From Chryseobacterium sp. 6424 (GTDB taxonomy: Bacteria; Bacteroidota; Bacteroidia; Flavobacteriales; Weeksellaceae), in contig NZ_CP023540.1 in the NCBI RefSeq assembly GCF_003692615.1, forward strand, positions 1,612,001-1,676,000: a DNA stretch of 64,000 bases. Reading direction: 5' to 3'. Made by a program: the position numbers and the translations under genes. The notes beneath the pieces were generated by a model. The model did not search any database. It saw only the letters and a program-made list of their open reading frames with translations, and was not told the origin of the DNA. Positions 54,968 to 63,492 of this stretch are shown in pieces. The first letter of the stretch is position 1. Each line of letters starts with the position of its first letter.

Positions 54968-56140
54968 CTATCTATAGGTACCATCAGCATTTTCTATGAT
55001 GAATGGCTGTGAGATTTCCTTCAGGGCTTCTGCCAGCGCATCAATGTCCTCTTTAGTGGTAAGATGGCTGAAGGAGATCCTTAAAGGCGTTGTGCGTTGC
55101 ATATCCTCGTCATCCAATAGCATCATCATCACCATCGATGGTTTTGCAGCCCCGGAAGAGCAGGCACTACCCTGTGATATGGCTATACCTTTCATATCTA
55201 ATTTAAGGCCAATCATAGGATCTTTAAAGGGCAATAATACACTCAGCACCGTGTATAAGCTGCTTTCTTCAGCACTTCTACCGTTAAAACGGATACCAGG
55301 AATTATTTGTGTAAGCTTTTGTATCGTGTATTCTTTAATGCTTTTAATATGCTCGGTGTATGCCTGCATGTTTTTCAAAGAAAGCTCCAGCGCTCTGCCC
55401 AAACCTACGATTCCACACACGTTCTCGGTACCTGCACGCAATGAGCGCTCTTGTGGGCCACCGGTAATAATCCCTTTAAGGCCTGAAGATTTGCGTATGA
55501 AAGCAAAACCACTGCCTTTAGGTCCATGAAATTTGTGTGCGCTGCAGGAGGCAAAATCCACCGGAATGTCTGAGAAATCAATCTCCATATGGGCCATCGT
55601 CTGTACCGTATCCGAATGGAAAAGCGCCCCGTGTTCCTTACAGATCTGTGCTGTTTTCTTCAGGTCGAGCAGGTTGCCAATTTCGTTGTTGGCATGCATT
55701 AAACTCACCAAAGTCTTCTTATCGGAACTTTTCAGTTGCTGCACAAGATCATCAAGGCTGATGTCACCGTTACTGTCTGGCCGTAGATACACCACTTCTA
55801 ACCCTCTGCGTTTCTTCATGTCCATGACAGTCTCTGCAACGCATTTATGCTCCATCGGCGAAGTGATAATGCGCTCTACCGCCAAATGGTTGACACACGA
55901 TTTTATAATCATGTTATTAGATTCGGTCCCGCAAGAGGTAAAAACGATCTCAGCAGGCGTTACCTTCAGATAATCCGCGACCTCGCGGCGTACGGTTTCG
56001 ATCAGGATCTTCGCTTCCTGGCCAAAACTGTGTGTGGATGAGGGGTTGCCGAAATTCACTTTCAGTACCTGTACCATGGCATCAATAACTTCTTCTGCGA
56101 GTGGCGTGGTAGCGGCATTATCCAGATATATTCTATCCAT
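54968..56140 (-). CDS. Cysteine desulfurase (NifS/IscS family)
   Basis: A 390-aa PLP enzyme: N-terminal YLDNAATTPLAEEV, PLP-binding Lys in SAHKFHGPKGSG near residue 202, and the sulfur-carrying Cys in GSACSSGAAKPS near 322. It removes sulfur from cysteine for Fe-S cluster or tRNA thiolation. The short loop with SACSSG is of the IscS/NifS class rather than SufS. No iscU or scaffold gene is adjacent, so the exact pathway is open. The first codons overlap no neighbour; the HAD gene ends 31 bases upstream. Confidence 0.92.
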   Translation of the reverse strand: MDRIYLDNAATTPLAEEVIDAMVQVLKVNFGNPSSTHSFGQEAKILIETVRREVADYLKVTPAEIVFTSCGTESNNMIIKSCVNHLAVERIITSPMEHKCVAETVMDMKKRRGLEVVYLRPDSNGDISLDDLVQQLKSSDKKTLVSLMHANNEIGNLLDLKKTAQICKEHGALFHSDTVQTMAHMEIDFSDIPVDFASCSAHKFHGPKGSGFAFIRKSSGLKGIITGGPQERSLRAGTENVCGIVGLGRALELSLKNMQAYTEHIKSIKEYTIQKLTQIIPGIRFNGRSAEESSLYTVLSVLLPFKDPMIGLKLDMKGIAISQGSACSSGAAKPSMVMMMLLDDEDMQRTTPLRISFSHLTTKEDIDALAEALKEISQPFIIENADGTYR

Positions 56141-56170
56141 TTTATCTTAAGGTTTAGGGATGGGGTAAAT

Positions 56171-56758
56171 TTAATGAAAAAATTCAAAATGGCTTTCATC
56201 TGCCCAAGCCAACATCTCGCGGTCGCCAGTAGAATCACCGAAAGCAATGGTTTTATCGAACTTTTGGTGGGCAATGGCGGTTTTTATCCTGCAGCGCTTT
56301 TCGTCACCATTGCAGTTTTTGCCCATAAAATTGCCTGTGAATATTTCATTATCAAAATCAGCCTGTGTAGCGAGCAATTTAAAGCCCCAGTTATCAGCAA
56401 ATGGTTTCACCCAAATATCCAGTGAGGCTGAAACGATGTAGATTTCGGTTTGATTTCTGTTGATTTTATCAATAAATTGCTGTGCGTTGGGCCGAATGAG
56501 CGCCTTATGATGCCGTAAGAAAAACTCCTGCGCGCGGGCCTCTATTTCCTGTCTTTTTTCTCCTTTCAAAACAGCTGAGATGAAACTTTTCTTCACTTTT
56601 TCAGCGTCCGCAAGTTTTAGTTTAAGTAATACGAACAGCGGAATATGTACTAAGAATGACAGATAAAATCTCCTTGGATGATAGAACTTCAGGAAAAGGA
56701 ACATGGTATCCCGAAATGTGAGGGTACCATCAAAATCGAAAAGATAGAGTTTTCTCAT
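56171..56758 (-). CDS. HAD-IB family phosphatase
   Basis: A 195-aa HAD hydrolase with motif I D8-F-D10-G-T (LYLFDFDGTLTF), a helical cap (residues about 20-90), motif II YIVSASL, and motif III/IV GDSTGDREML near 174. SerB-like HAD-IB enzymes hydrolyse phosphomonoesters. It sits 8 bases after the DprE2-like reductase, in the same run as UbiA and DprE1-like genes, so it may dephosphorylate the polyprenyl-phosphoryl-phosphoribose intermediate; this is inferred from context. Confidence 0.8.
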   Translation of the reverse strand: MRKLYLFDFDGTLTFRDTMFLFLKFYHPRRFYLSFLVHIPLFVLLKLKLADAEKVKKSFISAVLKGEKRQEIEARAQEFFLRHHKALIRPNAQQFIDKINRNQTEIYIVSASLDIWVKPFADNWGFKLLATQADFDNEIFTGNFMGKNCNGDEKRCRIKTAIAHQKFDKTIAFGDSTGDREMLAWADESHFEFFH

Positions 56759-56765
56759 GTATCGG

Positions 56766-57491
56766 TTATAACTTCATTTTCTTGAAAATAAACTCAGGAA
56801 CAGCACGGATCATCATCATGATAAGTGACCAAACCGGCAACACATACACTACGTTGCGTTTCGCTTTGTAGGCTTTGTAAATAAGGTTGGCAGCCTGCTT
56901 CGGTGTGGCGGTAAGGGTTGGGTTAAGCGGTAATCCCTCCGTCATCTTAGTATCCATAAAACCTGGTTTTATAGTGATTACATGTACGTTGCGCGAATAC
57001 AGATAGTTGCGTAAACCGCTTAGGTAAGCGGTAAGTCCTGCCTTGGCGCTGCCGTAGATGAAATTGCTCTGTCTTCCGCGTTCGCCAGCGACCGATGACA
57101 GCACAATCATGGTACCGGAACGTTTCCTTTCCATTTTTTCTGCAAAATAATTAAGGATAGGGAGGAGTCGTGCATAGTTGATACCCACAATACGGTCGGT
57201 GTTTTTCGTGTTATACAAGGCCTCTTCGGTACCCTCGCCTAAGTAACCGGAGGCACAGAAGAGCAGATCGCTCTGTATATCAGAAAACTTCGTAAAATCA
57301 GTATCGTTCATCAGATCAAGTGCGATGATTTCTGAGTGTTGCAGATATTTGACATCAATATGACGGGCAAATTTCTCGGCCGTATCCCTGTTGGAGGTGA
57401 ATAAATAGACAGAGGGGAATTTTTCACCGGTTTGCAAAACTCTTTCTACAAATGCCTGCGCTACTTCCGAATTACTTCCTAATACAATCAT
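56766..57491 (-). CDS. DprE2-like short-chain dehydrogenase
   Basis: A 241-aa SDR: an N-terminal nucleotide-binding loop (IVLGSNSEVAQAF), a Ser in VLSSVAGERGRQSN, and catalytic Tyr-x-x-x-Lys in FIYGSAKAGL. The C-terminus has a hydrophobic stretch (VLPVWSLIMMMIRAVPEFIF) as in membrane-associated DprE2. Together with the adjacent oxidase it would epimerise polyprenyl-phosphoryl-ribose to the arabinose form, reducing the 2'-keto intermediate with NAD(P)H. Confidence 0.82.
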   Translation of the reverse strand: MIVLGSNSEVAQAFVERVLQTGEKFPSVYLFTSNRDTAEKFARHIDVKYLQHSEIIALDLMNDTDFTKFSDIQSDLLFCASGYLGEGTEEALYNTKNTDRIVGINYARLLPILNYFAEKMERKRSGTMIVLSSVAGERGRQSNFIYGSAKAGLTAYLSGLRNYLYSRNVHVITIKPGFMDTKMTEGLPLNPTLTATPKQAANLIYKAYKAKRNVVYVLPVWSLIMMMIRAVPEFIFKKMKL

Positions 57492-57521
57492 GGTTTACTA
57501 TTTAGGCCTTGATTAAAAACC

Positions 57522-58838
57522 TTAGAGATTACTGAGGATTCTTTTATGCTGCAAAGAAACGAATTTGGCATTCTGTACCTGCTGTAGATAATTAGTGAGC
57601 GAAGATCTACTCATACTGTCTTTGGTCAGGTAAATTCGTCCGCCATATTCCGAGACAATATCATCCAGTTGCTGTACCAGTGCGCTGAGTTTGCTATTGA
57701 CCTTAAAATCCAGCGCTAGGGTGTACCCTTCAATAGGAAAAGAATTAAAGGCCTGTGGATTGTTTTTCCCGAACAACTTCAGCACCGCCAGGAAAGAGCC
57801 ATTCTTGCTGTGGGCGATGGTCTCCAGAATCTTGCGCATCCCATCTTTTCCGTTGGCTCTCGGGATAACCATCTGATATTGAATAAAGCCTTTTTTGCCG
57901 TAAATCTTATTCCAGTCGTTTACTACATCAAGCGGATAGAAGAAACTTTCGTAGTCTACAATATCCTTTTTTATCTTGGTACGCTGTTTTTTAAAATACA
58001 GCACATTGAAGAGTTTTACCGTAAGATTATTAAGTATAAACCCCGGAAAATAAAACGGGACGGTGGGTACTATTTTTTTCTTCAGCCTAAGCGGTGTACC
58101 CGCAAGTTTTGCCGGCAGTTCCTGTAGCAGCGCATGCTCGCCACGCATCAGGATGCTTCTGCCGAGTTTGGGCCCTTTCTGCAGACAGTCAATCCAAGCG
58201 ACATTGTATGTCCAGTCTTCACTTTCATCGAAAAGTTGGAAAATTTCATCAAGATTTTCCGCTTTGATACTTTCCTGCTTGATATAAGACGTACTGATGT
58301 TCTTTAGCCTGAATTTAGCATCCAGAATAATACCTGTAAGTCCCATTCCGCCGATGGTAGCCCAGAACTTATCGGGATTTTCCTTGCGCGAACATGTAAT
58401 GACCTCCGCATGTTCATTCAACAAAGAAAATTCGATCAAGTATTCTGAAAAGCAACCTTCCTGATGATGATTTTTGCCGTGTACATCAGAAGCGATAGCG
58501 CCACCTACAGTGATGAATTTGGTCCCTGGGGTTACGTAAAGAAAATAGCCTTGCGGTACGATAACCTCTAGAATTTCGGAGAGTAGCATACCTGCTTCGC
58601 ACGCGATGATGCCATTTAGCCTATCGAAGCTGATGAACTTATTAAGTCTTTTGGTGGAAAAGATATGTTCTGCCAACGCGGCATCACCGTAGCAACGGCC
58701 ATTTCCCCGCGCGATTACCTCATTATTGTTCCGTACAAAATCCTGTATTTTCAGCAAAGAGTCTTCAGACCGGATTTCTTTTTCAACTACAGGAAAATTT
58801 CCCCAGTTGGCCACCTTCTGTATGAAATTGGGTTTCAT
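57522..58838 (-). CDS. DprE1-like FAD-dependent oxidase
   Basis: A 438-aa protein starting at the ATG at 58838 (MKPNFIQKVANWGNF), which overlaps the UbiA stop as TAATG; the longer frame to 58877 is unlikely. It has the FAD-binding PCMH fold (VIARGNGRCYGDAALAE, VTPGTKFITVGGAIASDVHG, IGGMGLTGIILDAKF) and the substrate domain of decaprenylphosphoryl-ribose oxidases. It oxidises the 2'-OH of polyprenyl-phosphoryl-ribose. Translational coupling to UbiA and the following DprE2-like gene make the pathway assignment strong. Confidence 0.87.
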   Translation of the reverse strand: MKPNFIQKVANWGNFPVVEKEIRSEDSLLKIQDFVRNNNEVIARGNGRCYGDAALAEHIFSTKRLNKFISFDRLNGIIACEAGMLLSEILEVIVPQGYFLYVTPGTKFITVGGAIASDVHGKNHHQEGCFSEYLIEFSLLNEHAEVITCSRKENPDKFWATIGGMGLTGIILDAKFRLKNISTSYIKQESIKAENLDEIFQLFDESEDWTYNVAWIDCLQKGPKLGRSILMRGEHALLQELPAKLAGTPLRLKKKIVPTVPFYFPGFILNNLTVKLFNVLYFKKQRTKIKKDIVDYESFFYPLDVVNDWNKIYGKKGFIQYQMVIPRANGKDGMRKILETIAHSKNGSFLAVLKLFGKNNPQAFNSFPIEGYTLALDFKVNSKLSALVQQLDDIVSEYGGRIYLTKDSMSRSSLTNYLQQVQNAKFVSLQHKRILSNL

Positions 58839-59722
58839 TATTTGAAATAGATTTGAAGTAAAAATGCGGCAAGCCACAACACCAGCGTTACCTGAATATA
58901 TCGGTCTTTATAGATAATTTTAGTCGGTGATTCGGTTTTGTTATATACGAGTGTCTGCTGAAGATATCGTAGGAAAGCGAATACAACAAAAAACACGGTG
59001 TAAAATACCCTGGAATGGAACTTCTGCTGTACTTCTGGCGAGAGGGTAAACATCAGGTAACAGATGATGGCCAGGGTACAACTTATCGAAAGCGCGATAT
59101 CCGCGAACTGCACATTATACCCATCAAGCGCCCGCCTGGTTTTACCGGAAATCTGTGCATTAATGAGTTCTCCCCTACGTTTACCAATTGCCAATACCAG
59201 TGCCAACACAAATGTCAGCAAGATCGCCCACTGAGAAATATATATCCCCGAGGCATAACCACCAGCTGATACACGCAGCACAAAGCCAATCGCAATAATG
59301 CAGACATCAATAATCGCGACGTGTTTCAGACGAAAAGTGTAAGCGATATTCATCACAAAATAAAATGCAATGACCGCGGAAAACTTCAGCAAATCGCGGT
59401 GCAAAAAATGCTGACCGAAAAATATCAAAAGGATAATGGAACAGACCAGTGCTATAAAAACCGAAATCGCTACAGGCTTTCGGATAGCACCACTGGCTAA
59501 GGGACGGTTCTTTTTATCAGGATGCTTACGGTCCGACTCGATATCAGAATAATCATTCACGATATAGATGCTGCTTGCTGTAAATGAAAACACTACAAAT
59601 GCAAAAATACTTTTGGCCAGCAGATCCAGATTGGTAATATTTCCCGAGAAGAACAGAGGTGCGAAAACAAAAAGATTTTTTACCCACTGCTCTACGCGAA
59701 GAAGTTTTAAATATTTCGTCAT
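58838..59722 (-). CDS. UbiA-family polyprenyl-phosphate phosphoribosyltransferase-like protein
   Basis: The ATG at 59722 (MTKYLKLLRVEQWVKNLFVF) matches the family start better than 59743, giving 294 aa. Multiple membrane helices are present, with the two Asp-rich motifs NDYSDIESDRKHPDKKNRPL (residues about 61-80) and a second near 185-200. This variant belongs to the DPPR-synthase branch, which transfers phosphoribose from PRPP to a polyprenyl phosphate. It is the first gene of the four-gene set. Confidence 0.85.
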   Translation of the reverse strand: MTKYLKLLRVEQWVKNLFVFAPLFFSGNITNLDLLAKSIFAFVVFSFTASSIYIVNDYSDIESDRKHPDKKNRPLASGAIRKPVAISVFIALVCSIILLIFFGQHFLHRDLLKFSAVIAFYFVMNIAYTFRLKHVAIIDVCIIAIGFVLRVSAGGYASGIYISQWAILLTFVLALVLAIGKRRGELINAQISGKTRRALDGYNVQFADIALSISCTLAIICYLMFTLSPEVQQKFHSRVFYTVFFVVFAFLRYLQQTLVYNKTESPTKIIYKDRYIQVTLVLWLAAFLLQIYFK

Positions 59723-59765
59723 CTGTGAAAAAATCAGAAACAAAAGTAATGATTTTAAAATAAAA

Positions 59766-59784
59766 AAGCCCGCCGTGGCGGACT
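59766..59784 (-). terminator. Terminator of the OmpA-family gene
   Basis: On the minus strand AGTCCGCC/GGCGGGCT followed by six T, 26 bases past the stop at 59810. Confidence 0.7.
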
Positions 59785-59809
59785 ATAAATATAATGATAG
59801 GATTTGGTC

Positions 59810-60502
59810 TTAATTGTTGTTTTGTGCCTCGTTAATCATTTCCTCGTTCGCGGTAATGGCAAACTCTACACGTCGGTTTTCGGCTCTGCCTGCATCGGTG
59901 TTATTACTTGCTACAGGTTCTTTTTCGCCCATTCCCATGGTAATCATGCGCGATGAAGCGACCCCTTGGGAAACCAAATATGATTTAACCGCGGCCGCAC
60001 GTCTTTCAGAGAGTGAAAGGTTATAAGCATCAGTCCCTTTGCTGTCGGTATGTCCGTAGATATTGATGTTCGTATCCATATTATTTTTAAGGACGGTCGC
60101 CAGTTTATTAAGGTTAGCTTTAGCCGCAGCGGTGAGTTCTGAAGAATCGAAACCGAAGTTTACCATATTCTCTTTCATCGTCACACGTATACCTTCACCT
60201 ACACGTTCTACTTCCGCGCCTGGCAATGTTTCTTTAATTTCTTTGGCCTGTTTGTCCATATTACGGCCAATCACATTACCGGCTACACCACCTACGATGC
60301 CACCCAGCACAGCGCCGGCTGGCGCATTTTTACCTTTGCCGAGATTGTTACCCAACACCCCGCCTAATACAGCGCCGGCTGTTGCACCGATAACGGTACC
60401 TTTTTGTTGGTTATTGGCATTTTGTACAGTTTCGCAACTGGTAAGCAGTAAACCTGCTGACAGAAATAAACCTGCGAAATTGGTTTTATTTAAGAATCTC
60501 AT
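59810..60502 (-). CDS. OmpA-family lipoprotein with glycine zipper
   Basis: A 230-aa outer membrane lipoprotein: lipobox LLTSC with Cys23, a glycine-zipper segment (GTVIGATAGAVLGGVLGNNL, repeated as GAVLGGIVGGVAGNVIG) at about 35-80, and a C-terminal OmpA peptidoglycan-binding domain (INIYGHTDSKGTDAYNLSLS with the conserved Asp and Arg ligands). It tethers the outer membrane to the cell wall. It resembles the YiaD family. It is followed closely by a terminator and preceded by a lipocalin-like lipoprotein gene. Confidence 0.92.
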   Translation of the reverse strand: MRFLNKTNFAGLFLSAGLLLTSCETVQNANNQQKGTVIGATAGAVLGGVLGNNLGKGKNAPAGAVLGGIVGGVAGNVIGRNMDKQAKEIKETLPGAEVERVGEGIRVTMKENMVNFGFDSSELTAAAKANLNKLATVLKNNMDTNINIYGHTDSKGTDAYNLSLSERRAAAVKSYLVSQGVASSRMITMGMGEKEPVASNNTDAGRAENRRVEFAITANEEMINEAQNNN

Positions 60503-60519
60503 ATCGTTTGTTTGTTTAA

Positions 60520-61002
60520 TTAATTTTTCATTCCGGTTCGGCTGAAGTTGTAGATGATCCTTACATTATCACCCGCTGAGTTCACATTCTGTTCGAGGCT
60601 AAAAGAATCTGCAGTTTGACTGATGAGATTTAATGAATACCCTTCAGTGACAGATTTTGCTTTGGAGCCTTCTAGCATTTTTTTGAATTTGAATTCAGAA
60701 CCGTTTACCACTTCAAATTTAATAGGCTGAATCACGCTTGGGCATGCGCCGCCGCCACTCAAAGTGTAAGAGCCTGTCCAATTATTGGGGATAAGCCTCC
60801 AGTGGCTTCCTACGAAACACTGTGCATCCGCACCTTCATCAAATGGCTTCACCTTATAATTTTTATCGTAGTTTACACTGGTAATCTCCCAGTCACCTTT
60901 TAGCTGAAGAAACTCGGCCCTGTTGTTCTGAGCGGTTTTAGCCGTACTGCAAGAAACAGTAAGTGCTGCCCCTACGAAGCCCGCTAATAATAGATTTTTC
61001 AT
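60520..61002 (-). CDS. Lipocalin-like lipoprotein
   Basis: A 160-aa lipoprotein with lipobox LTVSC (Cys18). The mature part starts with LKGDWEITSVNYD, the GxW motif of lipocalins, and contains FVGSHWRLIPNNWTGSY and two further Cys that may form a disulfide. It probably binds a hydrophobic ligand or acts in envelope maintenance. It is 17 bases upstream of the OmpA gene, and the two are probably co-transcribed. Confidence 0.8.
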   Translation of the reverse strand: MKNLLLAGFVGAALTVSCSTAKTAQNNRAEFLQLKGDWEITSVNYDKNYKVKPFDEGADAQCFVGSHWRLIPNNWTGSYTLSGGGACPSVIQPIKFEVVNGSEFKFKKMLEGSKAKSVTEGYSLNLISQTADSFSLEQNVNSAGDNVRIIYNFSRTGMKN

Positions 61003-61060
61003 AGCTTAAATTATTTGATACATACCCTACAAAAAACCGTGCCACACCCATAGATATCCA

Positions 61061-61087
61061 AAAAAAAGCCCGAATAACCGGACTTTT
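61061..61087 (-). terminator. Terminator of the S8 protease gene
   Basis: On the minus strand AGTCCGG / CGGGCT with a 5-base loop and a following T-tract of seven, 25 bases beyond the protease stop. Confidence 0.7.
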
Positions 61088-61111
61088 TATTGAACAATCA
61101 TATAAAAAGAT

Positions 61112-62815
61112 TTATTTCTTAACCTTTTTTACCGTTTTTTTAGGTGCCGCATTTTTGGCTGCTGGCATTGGTTTATAGAAATTAGTATAGGCATATTCCG
61201 CCGCTTTCAGCACATCAATAACTCCGCCTGCCTGAGAAATAAGGTTGAAGCTGTTATTGGTATTTGATGAAATCATCGCGTTTACAGAAGATTTGTTTGA
61301 AGTCTTCACCAGTGCTTCGATGATTTGCGCCGGTGTGAGGTTAGGCATGTAAGCCAGCAATACCGATGCTGCGCCTGCAACCACCGGAGCTGCCATTGAT
61401 GTCCCTTGCAGATACTCATATTTGCCATCGGGCACAGTAGAGTAAATTTTATCGCCTGGGGCAAACACATTCACCATCTTTTGGTTGTAGTTGGAGAAAC
61501 TGGCTCTTAGAAACTCATTATTATTGGTAGAAGCGCCCACCACAATCATGTTATTAATAAAAGGTGCCGGATCGGTAACATCCTGGAAGTTGGTTGGGTA
61601 ATATATATTCTCCTCGATGTTTTCATTCTCATTACCAGCAGCTTTTACGAGTAACACACCTTTATCCTGCGCATATTTAAATGCTTCCCAAACGATATTC
61701 TTGCCGGGAGAAACGGGTTTGCCGAAACTCATATTCAAGATTTTAGCGCCGTTATCCACTGCATATCGTATGGAATTGGCCACGTCCTTATCTCTTTCAT
61801 CACCATTTGGCACGGTACGAACGGTCATGATTCTTGCGGTTTTATAGCCTACACCATATTGTACTTCGGCACCGTGTGGCATACCTGCGATAATGCCTGC
61901 AACGTGTGTCCCGTGCTGGGCATCCGGGCCTTCGTAATTGTTATTACCATAAAAACGCTCCGTATAATCATCATAGTTATCGCCTACAATTTCGGCACGC
62001 GGATCATAATCAAGATTATACTGCTTGGTAGCCTGGGGACCATAATAATCGAGCGCTTCTTTCATTTGTGCTTCCAGAAACTTTTGTACTTCAGCCGGTG
62101 CTTTCCCTTTCACTGAAGGGTCGTTCACCAACTGACCAAGTACCGAAGCTGCCATCGCCTGCTCCTGTGTGGTAGGCTTAATGGCGGCCACAGCTTCAGT
62201 GGTGAGCGGCTGGCCGTTGAGCAACGCAATCATTGATGGGATCATTTGCTGAATGCGCGAATAGGTTTCGTACCCTTGTTTGGCTTCGAGGCTTTTCTTA
62301 GTGAAGAGTTCCTTGGACTTCATGTACATTTCGAACTCATTCGGCATTTTTGCCTGATTCGCTTTATTGACAGTGGAGTTTGCGCCTTCAAAGACATCTT
62401 TATACTTCTTCACCACGCGGGTTACTTCCATATTATCTACATCGATGTCACCGTTTTTCCCGCCCATGAAATTCCAGCCATGTACGTCGTCTACATAACC
62501 ATTGTTATCATCGTCTTTGCCGTTGTTTGGGATTTCATTCGGATTTCTCCACATGTTTTTCATTAGTCCGGGATGGTCCACTTCTACCCCGCTGTCGAGT
62601 ACGCCTACGACAACTGGTTTGGCTTTAAGGCCTTTGGACTCCAGATATTTATATGCATTATCGGTATTTACACCATATACGTTGGTGGCAGCAAAATCTT
62701 TGTGATACCAAGTCATCAGATCTTTATCTTTCATTGGATCCACCGGCTGGCTGTCGGCTTGTGCAAACGCAGCTGTGCCTGCGAGAAAGTAAGCTGCGAT
62801 GAGTAATTTTTTCAT
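61112..62815 (-). CDS. S8 (subtilisin-like) serine protease
   Basis: A 567-aa exported protease: signal peptide MKKLLIAAYFLAGTAAFAQ and catalytic triad Asp74 (VVVGVLDSGVEVDHPG), His near 304 (HGTHVAGIIAGMPHG) and Ser near 473 (LQGTSMAAPVVAG). The roughly 150-residue helical insertion between Asp and His is typical of the Bacteroidetes subfamily. The C-terminus is Lys-rich (KKTVKKVKK), without a T9SS sorting domain, so it may stay in the periplasm. Confidence 0.92.
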   Translation of the reverse strand: MKKLLIAAYFLAGTAAFAQADSQPVDPMKDKDLMTWYHKDFAATNVYGVNTDNAYKYLESKGLKAKPVVVGVLDSGVEVDHPGLMKNMWRNPNEIPNNGKDDDNNGYVDDVHGWNFMGGKNGDIDVDNMEVTRVVKKYKDVFEGANSTVNKANQAKMPNEFEMYMKSKELFTKKSLEAKQGYETYSRIQQMIPSMIALLNGQPLTTEAVAAIKPTTQEQAMAASVLGQLVNDPSVKGKAPAEVQKFLEAQMKEALDYYGPQATKQYNLDYDPRAEIVGDNYDDYTERFYGNNNYEGPDAQHGTHVAGIIAGMPHGAEVQYGVGYKTARIMTVRTVPNGDERDKDVANSIRYAVDNGAKILNMSFGKPVSPGKNIVWEAFKYAQDKGVLLVKAAGNENENIEENIYYPTNFQDVTDPAPFINNMIVVGASTNNNEFLRASFSNYNQKMVNVFAPGDKIYSTVPDGKYEYLQGTSMAAPVVAGAASVLLAYMPNLTPAQIIEALVKTSNKSSVNAMISSNTNNSFNLISQAGGVIDVLKAAEYAYTNFYKPMPAAKNAAPKKTVKKVKK

Positions 62816-62816
62816 A

Positions 62817-63431
62817 TTAAATTTTGTTTAGATCGATATTCTTAAGATAAGTAAGCGTTTCCGGGCCTTTGTTACATATTAAATCGAGTATGGAGAGATC
62901 TGCCTCAAACCCGAATTTGTCCGAGAAAGTCTGGTAATAAGTTTCGAGACCATAATCCTCCCGGTGTTTGGCAGGAAATTTTTCCCGGTAATTTTTTCCT
63001 TCCGGTTCTTTCAGGTACTCGCCGCTCAACGTATATTCTTTTTCTGTTTTCAAGATTTGCTGAATGACTTTCAGGGCGTTCAGATTAAATTCGATAAGAG
63101 AAGGGGTACTAAAGTTAAATATAGCCTCGAGCTTATCTTCATAAAACTCGAAATACGGCGAACTCTGATACGCGGTTTTAATAGATTTCCAATGGAGTTT
63201 CTGCCAGTTTTCGCGGTAAGAAATTTCTGTTTCATTCAGTACACGTTTACCGTTATGGCTTATCGGAATAATGAGTGACAGACGACCATTGGCCCCATAA
63301 ATGGTGGTACGGTTACGGTAAGTCTGTTTCGGGAAATGCTCAAATTGCTCCAGTTCTACTGCTTTACTTTGTAAAAAGACAGCGAACCATGACACTGGCG
63401 GAAGATAAAATATAGGTAATAAAACTTTCAT
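62817..63431 (-). CDS. WbqC-family protein
   Basis: The ATG at 63431 (MKVLLPIFYLPPVSWFA) is preferred over 63557, since the longer N-terminus would run through a terminator; the protein is then 204 aa. The start, with LPIFYLPPV and the TYRNRTTIYGANGRLSLIIP segment, matches the WbqC-like family, which occurs near the signal peptidase gene in Flavobacteria. Its catalytic role is unresolved. It ends one base before the protease start codon region. Confidence 0.8.
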   Translation of the reverse strand: MKVLLPIFYLPPVSWFAVFLQSKAVELEQFEHFPKQTYRNRTTIYGANGRLSLIIPISHNGKRVLNETEISYRENWQKLHWKSIKTAYQSSPYFEFYEDKLEAIFNFSTPSLIEFNLNALKVIQQILKTEKEYTLSGEYLKEPEGKNYREKFPAKHREDYGLETYYQTFSDKFGFEADLSILDLICNKGPETLTYLKNIDLNKI

Positions 63432-63447
63432 CGAATAAAAATTAAAA

Positions 63448-63463
63448 TCCCCCTCCAGGGGAG
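63448..63463 (-). terminator. Terminator after lepB
   Basis: On the minus strand CTCCCCT/AGGGGGA hairpin with a T-rich tail, 30 bases past the lepB stop and before the WbqC start. Confidence 0.6.
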
Positions 63464-63492
63464 AGGGAAAGTGATATAAAAATGTAAACAGT

